Assembly: GCF_021130785.1 (NCBI RefSeq)
Contig: NW_025776251.1
Location: 124,001 to 188,000, forward strand
Direction of reading: 5' to 3'
Length of the DNA stretch: 64,000 nucleotides
From: Homalodisca vitripennis
Taxonomy: Eukaryota > Arthropoda > Insecta > Hemiptera > Cicadellidae
Shown: piece by piece, positions 9,039 to 21,522 of the stretch
Position numbering within the stretch: the stretch's first letter is position 1
How the letters are laid out: every line of letters starts with the position of its first letter
Made by a program: the position numbers and the translations under genes
The notes under the pieces: generated by a model
Database searches by the model: none
Told to the model about the DNA's origin: nothing
Seen by the model: the letters and a program-made list of their open reading frames with translations, nothing else

Positions 9039-9488
9039 CTTTTGACTGGCACAAAACATTATTATGATACCGTCACTCCTAGTGGGTGAAAATGGAAACA
9101 AAACAGCTGTGCAAGTCAAAACGTTGTAGAGTGCTGTTTCCGTGCGGCAAAATAAAATATAACTAAACACAACAGAATTCGTATTTTTGTAACCTATTCG
9201 ATATTATGAAGTGTACGTAACCTTAAATTTTAATTAAATAGATAAAAAAAAATTATGACGCACAAGTGCGTCATCTGCACATGGCATAACTAATGTTCCC
9301 GTGTGCGGATGACGCGCCGGCGCGTCATCATTCTTTTATCCTTGTTTCAGGTTAAAAATATTACATTTCGTGTTTGTACATGATCCATTAGCTTAAAATA
9401 TACATCGTTAAGTATAAAAAGAATAAAATATTTATATAAAAAACAAAAATGTCATTGTTTTAGTCAGATCTTTCCACAAATGTTGGGT

Positions 9489-9933
9489 TCACATACTATG
9501 GTGTATTCTAAAACAATCTTCGAGACACAATGCAGGTTTTCCAGGACATGCCTCACATTGATAAATTGGGTCCTTCCTTTTTCCTTTTTTATAACACACA
9601 TTGCAACGTCTTCTTTGTGTTTTATTGTTTTTTCCCAAAGGTGATTTGACAGGGAGATGCTCAACTATCGCTGGCTGAAGTCGCGCGCCAAGTCTTGGTG
9701 CCGAAATTTCGGACGGGCGTCAGCAGACGTTTTATCATTGTCATTCTAAAATCAAATAACGCAATTTTGTTGCCAATTGTGTGTTTGTTTCACAGTAGGA
9801 ATGCATTGACCATACTCATTTTCAATATGTGTATAAATACCTTCTTATACTATCTTAATGTTTGTCTTGCTGTAATTCTTTTTGTTTTAAGTAGACATTA
9901 CATGCAGCCTGATAGTGCACAGACCCTTGCCTA
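9489..9933 (-). pseudogene. piggyBac-like transposase remnant (copy 2)
   Basis: This is the same decayed C-terminus as at 451-895, with the same stops. One base differs in the linker (CCCAAAGG for CCTAAAGG), giving a slightly longer open minus frame. Confidence 0.75.
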
Positions 9934-10780
9934 GTTAGATTTTTGTCTGTTGTATAAAGGGTCAACATTCTAGTTAGTTTCTGCTAAGGCAGGAGTATAC
10001 CAATTAATTAGTTTGGATTTTTTTTAGCTAGTCTTCTTAGATATTTTAATTACAGATAGCAAAAGTGCTATAGATTTACATACTTCTTAAACACTTCATT
10101 TCAGTTATTATAAATACTATTAAGTTTACTACTTTAACACTGTAATACTTTAAAATAATATTAAAATTAACAATAATATTATCAATAGCAGTGTTTAAGC
10201 GAGTTGGTAGAGTATTAAAAGGAAAAAGATTTAATGGTCTGAGAAGGTTTAAAAAAATCTTAAGGAAACTGTATTATTTCTACTTCTGTTACCCATTTAT
10301 ATGTTGCAATTTCCAGCAATAAATAGCTTTTAATTGTGTTTTTTATTTTTTTATAGTACATTCAAAATCAGTCAGAACACTTTTGACATAACCACTTATT
10401 ACAACAACATTTACTTCCAATAATTTAATACAACAACTTTCATATGTATCTCAGAGTAAATGTATGTTATATCTACAACAGCAAATGTAACAAAATTTAA
10501 AATGTAAATAACTACACCTCCTTTTTTTAACTTTACTCCACACTACATGAGCACGTATATCGGGAAGTTGAAGAATTAGTGGTAAGTGAGTGAGTGAATG
10601 AGGACCTCGCCTTATATTACATATATAGAGGTTACAACTAATTAAAAATTAAAAAGGATAATTAATTTACTATCTTGTTTAATTGTTTAAACAATTGCAT
10701 GAATTAAAATATATAAAATGGTATTCAATGAATTAAAATATATAAAATGGTATTCAAGCATTAATATAATACTTTAGTGA
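9934..10780. other. AT-rich spacer (copy 2)
   Basis: Equivalent to 896-1743, including the doubled 28-bp stretch before the LINE. No gene was seen. Confidence 0.6.
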
Positions 10781-12284
10781 CCGGAGCGCAGCTTGACGCT
10801 GAACCCGGGCGAGTCGCAACCTATAACTTTCCTTGGTAAGAGCGTCTGCCCACACCTCTGCCCCATAAAGGAGTACGGACTGGACTGCGGACATCAATAA
10901 CCGTCTTTTGCTGGACCGAGGACCCCCAACATTGGCCATCAGCTTACTAAGATAAGAGACCACCTTAGCAGCCTTGTCCGCCGAACGGAAGATCTGGTCT
11001 CTCCAGCTAAACTTATTGTCCACCATGACTCCGAGGTACTTGGCGGCACGCGTTGACTGGACCACTTCCCTTCCCACTCGCAGCGGGACGACGGTGTCAA
11101 TTCTTTTCTTTGTGAGAATCACGATCTCCGTCTTGCTCAGAGCAAGCGAAAGACCGTGATCGGACATCCAGGCGTTGACCACTCGCATGACCTGGTTCAA
11201 CTTTAGCTGGGCCAGCTCAACGTTGCGTGCGGCGATGAGAGCCGCAACGTCATCGGCGTACCCAACCAAGACGGTTTCCTCTGGCATCTCGGATCTCAGG
11301 AGGCTGTCATAAGCGATATTCCAGAGATCCGGGCCGAGTATTGAACCCTGCGCGGCACCAGAGGTGACTTCCACCGTCCGCGCTCCGTCTCGAGTGTCAT
11401 ATATCAGACGCCTAGAACGGAGGTAGTCCTCGATGAGCCGCAACAGATACGTTGGAATTCGGAAGGTGTCACGAAGTGCATCCAACATATCGACCCATCT
11501 CGCCGAGTTGAAGGCATTCTTGACATCAAGCGTAACAAGAAGCACTACTCGGCGGGAGAAATGGTTTGTGGCTCTCGGCTCTTTCAACTGCTTTATGTAC
11601 TTCCGTAATCGCGTCGATTGTTGATCGTCCCTTTCTGAAACCGTACTGACGAGGGCATAGGTCCCCGACAGCTACCACGGCAGAAATCAGGCGGGAACGG
11701 ATTAATTTTTCAAAAAGTTTTCCAGCCGTGTCCAGCATGCAGAGAGGTCTGTAGTACGACGGCAGCTCTGGATCACCTTTTCCCTTGCTAATAAGCACCA
11801 GCCTGGCGGTTTTCCAGGGAGATGGAAACACTCCTTCAACCAAGCAGGCATTGTACATTCTCAGCAACAACCCGGGATTGATGGTGAAAATCTTCTTCAG
11901 AGCCTCGCTGGGAATCCCGTCCGGGCCGGGAGCCTTGTTGCTTTTCAGGGTGAGAACGGAGGTTTCCAACTCCTCAATAGTAAAAAGCGGAACGCTCTCC
12001 ACCCGTTCGAAGTCAACTAGTGGTCGCTGTGGATGTACAGGAAACAGGGCAGTGACGATCCTCTCCATGGTGGCGCCCTCCATAAGGAGCGAGCCCCACG
12101 GGCTTAAGCCAAATTTAGGCCTAGCCTGAAGTAATGTGATAAACAATCCCAGGTTAGAATCCTAAAGAGTAGAGAAGGTTTTTTAGTGGGTAAACCCGTT
12201 TTTAGGGGAGTCCCACACTACAGGCTGGCCACCTGTGTGCGTAATTGCATTTTTCCTGCCTCTCCCTCAAAAAAAAAAAAAAAA
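10781..12284 (-). mobile_element. Non-LTR retrotransposon insertion with inverted 5' part (copy 2)
   Basis: This is the same insertion, junctions and tail as 1744-3248, hence inherited by duplication and not an independent event. The RT frame is open where copy 1 is shifted (CCCGGGATT near 11874) but shifted near 11564 by one extra T (GGTTTGTGG for GGTTGTGG). Catalytic GYADDVA, motif A and motif B are all present. Confidence 0.8.
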
Positions 12285-12502
12285 ACTAAGTTCTTCTATA
12301 TGTAAAAACCAGATTCTAAGATATTAATCTAGTTTTCCTTAAAAATACTTATTGTATTACAAAAAAACTTGTTACAACAAAAAGTTTCAGTTACCATTTA
12401 TGTAAAAGGTTTTTTTTATTGGTGATACTTTCTACTACTTAGAACATAGTATTTTAAAACAGAGAACAATAGCAAAGTTTCATGCCCACTACTTTTTTTC
12501 AG

Positions 12503-12667
12503 ATAACGTACAACTCAAGGTTGTTGATTCACGTTTAAAACAGTTAAAAAGAGAAAGATTGTTGGACCAAAAACTAGGAAGAACAAGCTCCGCACGAAGG
12601 AAACCAAAAAAAAAAAAATTTCATTAATCAATTACTAAAATTAACTCCTACCAAAGCTGATGAACAA
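12503..12667 (+). pseudogene. Exon alpha (copy 2)
   Basis: This has the same splice-bounded basic segment as 3467-3632. Here ATTACTAAAATTAAC brings a stop at a different base than in copy 1. Confidence 0.45.
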
Positions 12668-12966
12668 GTAAGTTTATTTGAATGTATATTTTTTATGTAC
12701 AAAAAATGTATGTAAGATCACACTCTGTGGTAGCATTTTAGTATAGGTCACGACTACGTTGAAATGTTTTGAAATCTTAAAAAACAAAAACCGTTTCAAT
12801 CATATAAAGTTCGTAAAATCATGGGCAGGATTTAGTTACAATTAATATAAAATAATGTTTTTAAATGTTCACTTAAAAGAATTCAATGTTACCCTGTACT
12901 TCTGAAACATTTGACTGTTATCAATTATCATGTGTATTATAATTAGCTATAGAGGTGTGGATTGGA

Positions 12967-13476
12967 TTCTAGTATGCCCCAACTTCTAACGGGCCCCGAC
13001 TTCTAGCAGGCCCCAACCTTTTGCAGGCCCAAACCTATAGTACACTATTACCTCTAGCAGGTTACACCAGTCCCTCTGGCAGGCTCTAGTCTCTGCCAGG
13101 ATTCCACCTCTAGTAGGCTCTAAACTTTAGCAGGTCTCGAGTTTTAGGAGAGCCATGCCTCTGTGAGATCCCATGAACTAGCAGGCCCCAGGCTGTAGCG
13201 GCCCCATATTCTAGTGGACTCTGAACTCTAGCAGGCTCCGACCATTAGCAGGCCAGGATTAATAAAGGGTCCCGACCATTAGCAGGCCCCAATTATTAGC
13301 GACCAATAGAGGGCCCCGACAATTAGCAGGAGACGACCATTCGAGGGCCCCATTTAATAGAGGACCCCCACCATTAGCAGCTCACCCACCATTAGGGGGC
13401 CCGATCATTAAGAGGCCCCGATACTTAGCGGGTCCCGACTATTAGCAGGCCCCAACCATTAGCGGGCTTCGATTAA
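12967..13476. repeat. GC-rich degenerate minisatellite (copy 2)
   Basis: Near-identical to 3931-4440. Confidence 0.9.
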
Positions 13477-13543
13477 TAGAAGTAAACAATAGCTAAGCCC
13501 ACAGTATTTACAAAAGCTTATTGTATTACCTGTCCTTCACAAA

Positions 13544-13783
13544 ATGACCAAACCATTAGAGGACCGAATTTCAAATGAAAGAAACCTAACTATTCAGGAA
13601 AATCCCAACGGTATAAGTAAAACTCTTGATAAAAATATTCATCAGGATAATGTTACGTCACCTCAAAGCAGTAGCTCATCCAAGAGTCCAACCAAAATTG
13701 ATGACAAACACAACAAAATTTCAAGGAAGAAATGGACTGAAGAGAAAAATCTACAATTTATCATGAGTTTGGAGAACAGATAA
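13544..13783 (+). CDS. ORF beta (copy 2)
   Basis: This is identical in translation to the 79-codon ORF at 4508-4747. The same doubts apply. Confidence 0.35.
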   Translation: MTKPLEDRISNERNLTIQENPNGISKTLDKNIHQDNVTSPQSSSSSKSPTKIDDKHNKISRKKWTEEKNLQFIMSLENR

Positions 13784-14063
13784 TCAGAATATTGTTTAAT
13801 GTTTTAAACCACTGTTTGTTTTGAGAGGTGTTTTTATCGAATTGTAATAGTTTTGCAAGTTATATTGTTGAAATGTAGTCTTTAGTCTGTCAGGCCACAT
13901 CAGACCTAGACATGTATTACAATGCCATTACTCAGTATCTTAAACCGTTCCACAATACAATAAAATAGTGTTTAAGAATCATGTGATTATCTTTTACCTA
14001 TAATACTTAGGTCTAATATATAACATCATAATGACTGTGGCGGAGTACTCCAGTAGATTTCGT

Positions 14064-14443
14064 CTGATGACGAGTCGTTGCAATAGTAATCCTGCTCAGT
14101 ACGAGAGGAACCGCAGGTTCGGACATTTGGTTCATGCACTCGGTCGAGCGGCCGGTGGTGCGAAGCTACCATCCGTGGGATTATGCCTGAACGCCTTATA
14201 AGGCCGAATCCCGCCTAGTGGGCGCCGACATCCACTTGGAGTCCCGTGAGCGAAGGCTCAAAACAATGTGACTTTACTAGGCGGTGCCGTCCTCGTGGCG
14301 GCCCGTCGCATGAGCCGGTGGCCGCGTACCATAAGTGGACGGCTCGGTCGATTGTGACCGTGTCCGTACCGGTACGCGGCTTAACTCGGGTCGACCCTTC
14401 GGGGAGTTCGATGTCGGGACTCGGAATCGTCTGTAGACGACTT
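14064..14443 (+). rRNA. 28S rRNA 3' fragment, not functional (copy 2)
   Basis: This is the same fragment and the same two non-canonical changes as copy 1, so both descend from one altered parent. Confidence 0.95.
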
Positions 14444-14519
14444 TGCAATAGTCGATGAGGTTGTAACTCCACCCCTCATTTATCAACCCGAATTGGGAGA
14501 ACCAGAATCAGAACTCAAA

Positions 14520-15217
14520 ATGAATTCCTTACTGGTGTGGGAACAATTGTTTGATCTTCGTCAAGACAATCTTGTTGTTGTGCCGCTCCATATTACCCCG
14601 GATTTGTCATGGATGCGGGAAAGATATTCCGGTCATCCCTTGTTAGAGACTCTCAAAATGAATTCCGACATACTTACTCCTGAACTCTATCAAGGAGCAT
14701 TTGACATAATTGCTGGAAGAAAATTGAACTATTTCTATGTGGCAGAAGCTTTAAATCATATAAATAGTATGATCAACTTCTACGTGGCGGGTTACAGAAT
14801 TGGTCAGCGCCAAGGGATTCACAGTTTGAAAGAGCAGATGGCCACTACCTCAAATACAGTGTCAGAGTTGATGAAGGTGATGGTGAATTCCATTGAGTCC
14901 AATGCCCAGAACATGGAACGTGTCAAAACCTTCACTGATACATCTGTCTCTCACATGTCAAAGCTTGTAAGTAAGATTGAGAATGTTTACCTGCAGGGGA
15001 GCAGGGCCCTTATATGGAGACTGTGGCAGAAGTTCAACATCCCATGGTTCAGACCAAAAATGTGGTTGCTTGTCTTGCTGAAGGCAGAACCATCACATTT
15101 ACATGGGACAAAGAGACCACCAAGATGAATGTAAATCAGTACAAAAAATTCGGCTTACGACCTGAGCAATGGAATGAATTAAAGTTGGGATTTACTCAAC
15201 TTCATCCTTGGTTTTAG
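14520..15217 (+). pseudogene. ORF gamma with one-base frameshift (copy 2)
   Basis: This matches gamma of copies 1 and 3 apart from loss of one G in the run at 14996-14999 (CTGCAGGGGAGC for CTGCAGGGGGAGC). After that the frame changes and ends early at 15128, and the remaining C-terminal part is open only in the other frame. The change sits in a homopolymer, so either real decay or a consensus error is possible. Confidence 0.75.
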
Positions 15218-15592
15218 TAGTATTGAGGCTATTTTGCTCAATTGTATTTTTTTTTGTTTTATTTGTGCTGCATTGGAAGAGGTTATTACAACATATACAA
15301 TAGTTAGAGAGGAAACCTAGTTTAACACCATGAATGCCGGGGGTATTCTAGCTGTTACCCTGGCTTACTTATAATTTATGGTGCTACTTGTCTCATGGCA
15401 CAATGAGGGTGTTAAATATGTTGTATAATTGGTATTAAAAACAGTTTATTTCAACAGACGATATTTTGTTGTAGGATGGTCTTGAGCGTAAAAACAAATT
15501 TTAAGAATATTTCTCTAAGAAATAGAAAAGATATACAACAAGATATCTTTTATAATGCAAGCAATGCTTAAATTTTCGAGCGAAATCTATGT

Positions 15593-15835
15593 ATGGATTG
15601 CGTTACAATTGAGAGGGTGGAACAAATAAAGTATCTGGGGGATATTTTAGACGAAAGTGGTAGTTGAATGTGTTCCCTACATTCTGAATGTGAAAAACTA
15701 TTTAAACACTTCGTGGAGGAAGTTTTATTTTCTTCAGTATTTTTATCTTGAAAAACTATTTACTATTCTATAATTAACTCTAAATTGCAATATGATATTT
15801 CATGTTGGGGAGGGTTACATAATACTGTATCATAA
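15593..15835 (+). pseudogene. Non-LTR reverse transcriptase scrap (copy 2)
   Basis: Equivalent to 6556-6796, with one extra A before the INSKLQYD part. Confidence 0.65.
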
Positions 15836-15855
15836 AATTTGAACAATGATTTCAG

Positions 15856-15971
15856 AATGCAGCATTTTGACAATGTGTAGGGAAAGCTCTGCACTTATCA
15901 AAACACTGCAGGAAACTGTAAGAAGTATAATCCTACTGACCCTGCCACCGATACCAAAGCTGGAGAAAAAA
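15856..15971 (+). pseudogene. SGNH-like exon 1, left part, split by transposon (copy 2)
   Basis: The exon start matches 6818 with one base missing (GCAGCATTTTG for GCAGACATTTTG). It is interrupted after GAGAAAAAATA by the pogo-like element and resumes at 19269-19333 with one extra G (GGAGGACG). Exons 2 and 3 of the gene are absent from this copy. Confidence 0.6.
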
Positions 15972-16638
15972 TAGGGGAGACCGGGGCAGGTTTTCGCACG
16001 GGGCACGTTTTCGAATGGGCTTTAATTCCTAAACCAGCCGCTAGAGCGCAACACCAATCAGCGTCGTATGATGGCCACGCCCCCTAGTGGCAGTTCTGTT
16101 AGTTTCACGTTGATGGACGCACGCACTGTTGAGCAAAGCCAACTTTTGTTGTTCTTCGAACAGGTGAGTAAGTTTTTTATGTTATATTTAAAAGTTAAAA
16201 AATCACACGTTTTCTTTAATTTGAAACAATGTGAATGATATATTTCGATAAAGCGCTTTCTTCTGTGTCTTATGATATAGATATTGGATAAAGAAACACT
16301 TGTTTTAACCAAATTAGGTTAGTTTAAATCTAAAAATATGGCGACGGGGCAAGTTTTCGAATACTAAGCCGGGGCAGGTTTTCGATAGGTCTTTTCCAAA
16401 TATAATTCATGCTAAATTTACTCATTGATTTTCACTTAAAGTCAATAAATAAATATGTATTGAAAGAAGATTTAAAACAGTGAAAATGCATTGTATATTA
16501 ACAATTTGGCAGTAAATGGGTTATAAAATAGTAATTTAAAAATTCTCTTCATATTTAATCAAAATTTCCTCAGTTTTTTTTAGGGTAGGCCTAAATATAA
16601 TTAATTTAACGATTTCCATTCTTCATTTCAGTTTCATC

Positions 16639-18902
16639 ATGGTTCGCAATTACGTGAGAAAGACAGGAAGAGGGAAGTATGAAATTGAGACAATGGAGAG
16701 AGCGGTAAAAGAAGTGAGGGGAGGGAGAAGTATGAGGAAGCGTAGCTGCAGAATTTGGATTGTGTGATAGAACACTAGCAAACTATTGCAAGAAATTGTC
16801 CGCTGCCACCAGGTTCTACTGATCCCTCAAATGAAGCGGTGATTATTCAACCAAATCCTATTATATCTACTACAGTAAACAATGATCTGGTGATTCCTGA
16901 CACATCTACTCGTGATCCGGCGATTCCTGGCACTTCTACCCATGATTTGGCAATTCCTGGCCCATCTACTCGTGATCCAGTGATTCCTGGCACTTCTACC
17001 CATGATTTGGCAATTCCTGGCCCATCTGTTCGTGATCCGGCGATTCCTGGTGCTTCTACTGAAGGTACTGCTGCAACAAGCCAGTCAGCTCAACCATGGG
17101 TCGCAGTTTGGCTACGCACGGAACTGGAAGGTAAGATTCCTTATGCAGTAGCCTATATTTAAACACGCTATATCTTTATCATAGAGCCTATTAAAATTTT
17201 TTACTAGGTTAAGAACTTAGGGATTTCACTGGGGCAAGTTTATTTCTCGCATTATAGAAGAGAAATAAACTAATTGTTGCGTTGGTTTTTGTCTGTCCAG
17301 GTGTTTGAGCCATTCCAAGAACAAATGCTGGCTGAGTATTTGCTCAAGGCATCTGATATATACTTTGGATTAACGCCTAAGGAAGTTAGACGATTTGCGT
17401 ACACTTACGCTGTAGCATGTAATTGCAAAATACCCCCAAGCTGGTCAGAAAATGAAATGGCCGGCCCTGACTGGTTCACCTCATTCATGAAGAGAAATAA
17501 AACACTTTCCATCAGAACTCCTCAAGCAACTAGTATGTCCGGGCAACAAGTTTCAACCGGACGAACGTTGACCTGTTTTTCAGGAACCTAACCACTGTCC
17601 TCCAACGATTTCAGTATGGGCCTAATGATATATGGAACGTTGACGAGACTGGCGTCACAACCGTTCAACGACCAGATAGAATTGTAGCGCGGCGTGGATT
17701 TAGGCAAATAGGGAAAACTAACTTCCGCTGAACGAGGAAATCTCGTCACAATTGCGTTTGCAGTGGAATGCAGCAGGCAATAGTATTCCCCCGTTCTTCG
17801 TATTTCCTAGAGTAAGATACCATGATCACTTCATCCGTGACGGGCCCTCCTGGTTGCGAAGGCGATTCAAATCCTTCTGGATGGATGAAGGAAGCCAATT
17901 TCCTGAAATTTGCCAAACATTTTGTCTCTCAGGCCAGATGCTCCAAGGAAAAACCTTGCATTCTATTGCTAGACAATCATGAATCGCACTTATCAGCCGA
18001 CGTCTTAGATTTATTTAAAGACAACGGTGTGACCTTACTCTCATTCCCCCCTCACTGCAGCCACAAGCTTCAACCTTTGGACCGTTCTGTGTATGGACCT
18101 CTTAAAAAATACATCAACACTGCGTGTGATGCTTGGATTTGTACAAACAAAAGACCTATGGGGATATATGATATACCATCCATTTTGAAATCGGCAGCAC
18201 CTCTGGCGTTAACACCAACTAACATTATGGCTGGATTCAGAGTGTCAGGTATTTTTCCTTTGAATCCATTGATCTTCACGGATTCTGATTTCATGCCGAG
18301 CTACTTTACTGACAGCCTGCTCCTGCTGGAAACAATCCCTCCTCAGAACCAATTTGGACCAATCGTCTGAGAATCCTCCAGCACCAAGCTGTCTATCACA
18401 AGTAGCTTCTTGCCCTTCACCAGAGGATGTGAGGCCCCTCGAAAAAGCAGGGCCACGAAAAGAAACCACAAAGGGACGGAAGAAAAAGGAAGTCGAGTAT
18501 TTTAAACCGACACCCCAGTTAAAGAACAGCTGCGACTTGAACAAGAAATGGCCAAGCAAAAAACGTATCAAACTAGAAAAAACACAACAAAGCAAAGGAA
18601 CTACAAATTTAAAGTCTGTCAAGAAGGGCCTTTTCAAAAATAAATCAGCTAATGCTGAAAAAGCAAGTAGACCTTCCACCAAGAAGAAATCAACCTCACG
18701 TCAGAATTTGTCAGATGATGAAGAGAGACTGACTCCCGTCTGCATCTATTGCTTGGAAAAATACAGCAGTTCGAAATCAAGTGAGCAGTGGATACAGTGC
18801 ACCCGCTGCAAACGATGGGCACACGAAGATTGCATTAAAGGCGATTCTGCGTATTTTGTTTGCCTCAACTGCGACAGTGACGATGATGCCGAATTTTGCT
18901 AA
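16639..18902 (+). pseudogene. pogo-class DDE transposase with PHD-like tail, broken
   Basis: It begins MVRNYVRKTGRGKYEIETME, then (after a shift) a pipsqueak-type helix-turn-helix ending FGLCDRTLANYCKKL. A linker of 10-residue repeats (about 16905-17080) and an intron with acceptor CTGTCCAG at about 17301 follow. A CENP-B-like helix-turn-helix (YLLKASDIYFGLTPKEVRR) precedes the DDE_1 core. The three aspartates are seen in WNVDETG (17642), LLLDNH (17972) and QPLDRSV (18080), with 35 residues between the last two. A Cys/His-rich tail (CIYC, CTRCKRWAHEDC, CLNC) resembles a PHD finger. Stops or frameshifts near 16735, 16825, 17540 and 17730 make it inactive as written. Confidence 0.88.
16905..17080 (+). 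repeat. 30-bp coding minisatellite in transposase linker
   Basis: About six tandem 30-bp units encode variants of DPAIPGTSTH and DLAIPGPSTR. The reading frame is kept through all units. Confidence 0.85.
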
Positions 18903-19333
18903 GATTAGTTGTTATGAAAACAAAAACAATGTCATTTTCATTAATTATACGAGTGTGTGTTAAAAAAATGTGTGTTATTTTCCTTAAAGATGTATTTTAA
19001 TGCATGCGAAAACTTGCCCCAGGGTAATAAAAATGCTGTGCGAAAACATGCCCCGGGTACGGGGCACGTTTTCGCACATGACTTACTTTTACTTTTTGGT
19101 GTTTTTATTAAAAATAGTTCAATATTTCATCAAAGAAAAAATACTTCTCTAATTGTAGCTGAATATACCACTGAGTGTAATGGTATGTCTTTGGTTTGTT
19201 GTAGGTTTTAAAGAAAAAAATACAAAAAATTAAGACATATAAATGCGAAAACCAGCCCCGGTCTCCCCTACTGTCCTAGCCATTTCAAACTCTTGGAGGA
19301 CGTACAATGTCCACATCCGTAGCTTGGAAAACG

Positions 19334-19760
19334 GTTATTCATGTTATTGCGTTATTTTCTGTATTGTTTTAGTCAGGACAAGAAATATCTATTTATACTC
19401 TTAACTTACAAATTTTATTAAAACACAATGTAAAGACGGTGAATTATGAGTGTTCTTAGAAAAATATATTCAAGCGACAATTTATATAAATATGCAATAC
19501 TAATTTTACATAAACATTATAGCTTGATAGTTATTTGATATTGTAATGGTAGGTTAACACCCAGTAACCTCAACCTTTTTATATAACTTTATATCTGAAC
19601 ATTTTATTGTTATAAAAACAACATAGCATGTAAGTTCTTCATAATATGATTTTTTATTATGTTACACCAAAGATTTGTATGAGAACGCGTCTTCCAAATT
19701 TTAGTGAACTGATAAGTGGGAAAATGTGTTTCTTTTAATTAGATTTATTAAAGTGTTTAT

Positions 19761-19806
<46 letters not shown>

Positions 19807-20616
19807 TATTGCAAATTTTTAACAAATTGTATATAAACTGTTCAAAATTACTTTGCAAGTATTAGAATGTATATTTGTATTTATCAAGTTGTCCAAATTT
19901 TAAAAAAAATTAGCTGTTGAATATTTATATTTTTACAGGGTATGTACAGTTATGCTATCTCTGTGGATATTTGTAGGATGTATATGTAAAAATACATAAC
20001 ATAATTATCGTCATGGTAAATCTTCCTGTATATTTATTTAGCTGTTGGTTTTTGTGTATTTAAATAGACGATTTAATTACTATTCTTGTGTCAAGTACAG
20101 TTCATGTATATATCTTATTAGTAAAGTGGCATTATACACATTTTATTGTTCTAGTTCCATAATACCGAGAAGTCCTTTAAAGTCTGTGTATCATTTTAAA
20201 TGTTGTAATACTTTTTATGAAAGATCATATTTTGCCATGAATATTTTCTGATCTATAAACTAAGTATACATTGAATGGAATGTTGTGGTAATATTTAGTA
20301 GTACTAAGTAAACTCTTTAAATATAACAATTTGGAATTTTTTATTTCACTCTTACCCCACTAAAATGTTTTGGACAGAAACGCAACTTCTTTCCCGTAAT
20401 GTGTGAAATATAATTTAAACATATATACTTCTTTAACGTGAAAAAAAAAACTAATATAAGAGCCCGTGTCAATTTCGCTTAGCTTTAAAAATCTCTTAGC
20501 AATTTGACACTGAAGCAATATTTGTAATATAATTGAACCATGCATATCCAAAACGTTGTACGTGCCAAAAACACATGAAATGCTTTTTATTGCAGAAATA
20601 CGTTGTAAGTGCTATC
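19334..20616. other. AT-rich tail of unit with ~0.8-kb deletion (copy 2)
   Basis: After AGTAACCTCAACC at about 19576 the sequence jumps to TTTTTATATAAC, equivalent to about 8024 in copy 1. This removes SGNH exons 2 and 3 and the second 27-bp repeat. The (TA)n run at 19758-19807 follows. No gene is left. Confidence 0.85.
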
Positions 20617-21075
20617 CTTTTGACTGGCACAAAACATTATTATGATACCGTCACTCCTAGTGGGTGAAAATGGAAACAAAACAGCTGTGCAAGTCAAAAC
20701 GTTGTAGAGTGCTGTTTCCGTGCGGCAAAATAAAATATAACTAAACACAAACAGAATTCGTATTTTTGTAACCTATTTCGATATTATGAAGTGTACGTAA
20801 CCTTAAATTTTAATTAAATAGATAAAAAAAAATTATGACGCACAAGTGCGTCATCTGCACATGGCATAACTAATGTTCCCGTGTGCGGATGACGCGCCGG
20901 CGCGTCATCATTCTTTTTATCCTTGTTTCAGGTTAAAAATATTACATTTCGTGTTTGTACATGATCCCATTAGCTTAAATAAATATACATCGTTAAGTAT
21001 AAAAAGAATAAAATATTTTATATAAAAAACAAAAATGTCATTGGTTTTAGTCAGATCTTTCCACAAATGTTGGGT

Positions 21076-21522
21076 TCACATACTATGGTGTATTCTAAAA
21101 CATTCTTCGAGACACAATGCAGGTTTTCCAGGACATGCCTCACATTGATAAAATTGGGTCCTTCCTTTTTCCTTTTTTATAACACACATTGCAACGTCTT
21201 CTTTGTGTTTTATTGTTTTTTTCCCAAAGGTGATTTGACAGGGAGATGCTCAACTATCGCTGGCTGAAGTCGCGCGCCAAGTCTTGATGCCGAAATTTCG
21301 GACGGGCGGTCAGCAGACGTTTTATCATTGTCATTCTAAAATCAAATAACGCAATTTTGTTGCCAATTGTGTGTTTGTTTCACAGTAGGAATGCATTGAC
21401 CATACTCATTTTCAATATGTGTATAAATACCTTCTTATACTATCTTAATGTTTGTCTTGCTGTAATTCTTTTTGTTTTAAGTAGACATTATATGCAGCCT
21501 GATAGTGCACAGACCCTTGCCT
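21076..21522 (-). pseudogene. piggyBac-like transposase remnant (copy 3)
   Basis: Equivalent to 451-895. One extra G (GGGCGGTCAG for GGGCGTCAG) happens to join the linker and cysteine-rich tail into one longer frame, but upstream stops remain. Confidence 0.75.

Larger units (their letters stand above)
15974..19268 (+). mobile_element. pogo/Tigger-like DNA transposon, 3295 bp, TA target duplication
   Basis: The terminal inverted repeats are GGGGAGACCGGGGC at the left and its near-perfect complement GCCCCGGTCTCCCC at the right, with similarity continuing through GGTTTTCGCA. TA flanks both sides, and copies 1 and 3 show the empty site AAAAAATACTGTCC. This is the signature of a Tc1/mariner/pogo-type insertion. 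GGGGCAnGTTTTCG motifs recur inside both ends (near 16008, 16346, 16371, 19010, 19058), probably as transposase-binding sites. It encodes a broken pogo-class transposase with a C-terminal PHD-like finger. Confidence 0.93.
9039..20616. repeat. Tandem unit, copy 2 (LINE, pogo insertion, internal deletion)
   Basis: This copy has the same order as copy 1 and shares its LINE insertion and 28S variants. It differs by a 3295-bp pogo-like transposon at 15974-19268 and by loss of the stretch equivalent to about 7236-8023 of copy 1, at a junction near 19577. Beyond that junction it matches copy 3 rather than copy 1 at several single-base differences, so it appears mosaic. Confidence 0.92.

Noticed and set aside
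18245..18682. 145-codon minus-strand ORF
   Set aside because: It lies antisense to the Lys-rich C-terminal part of the pogo transposase and is explained by that composition.
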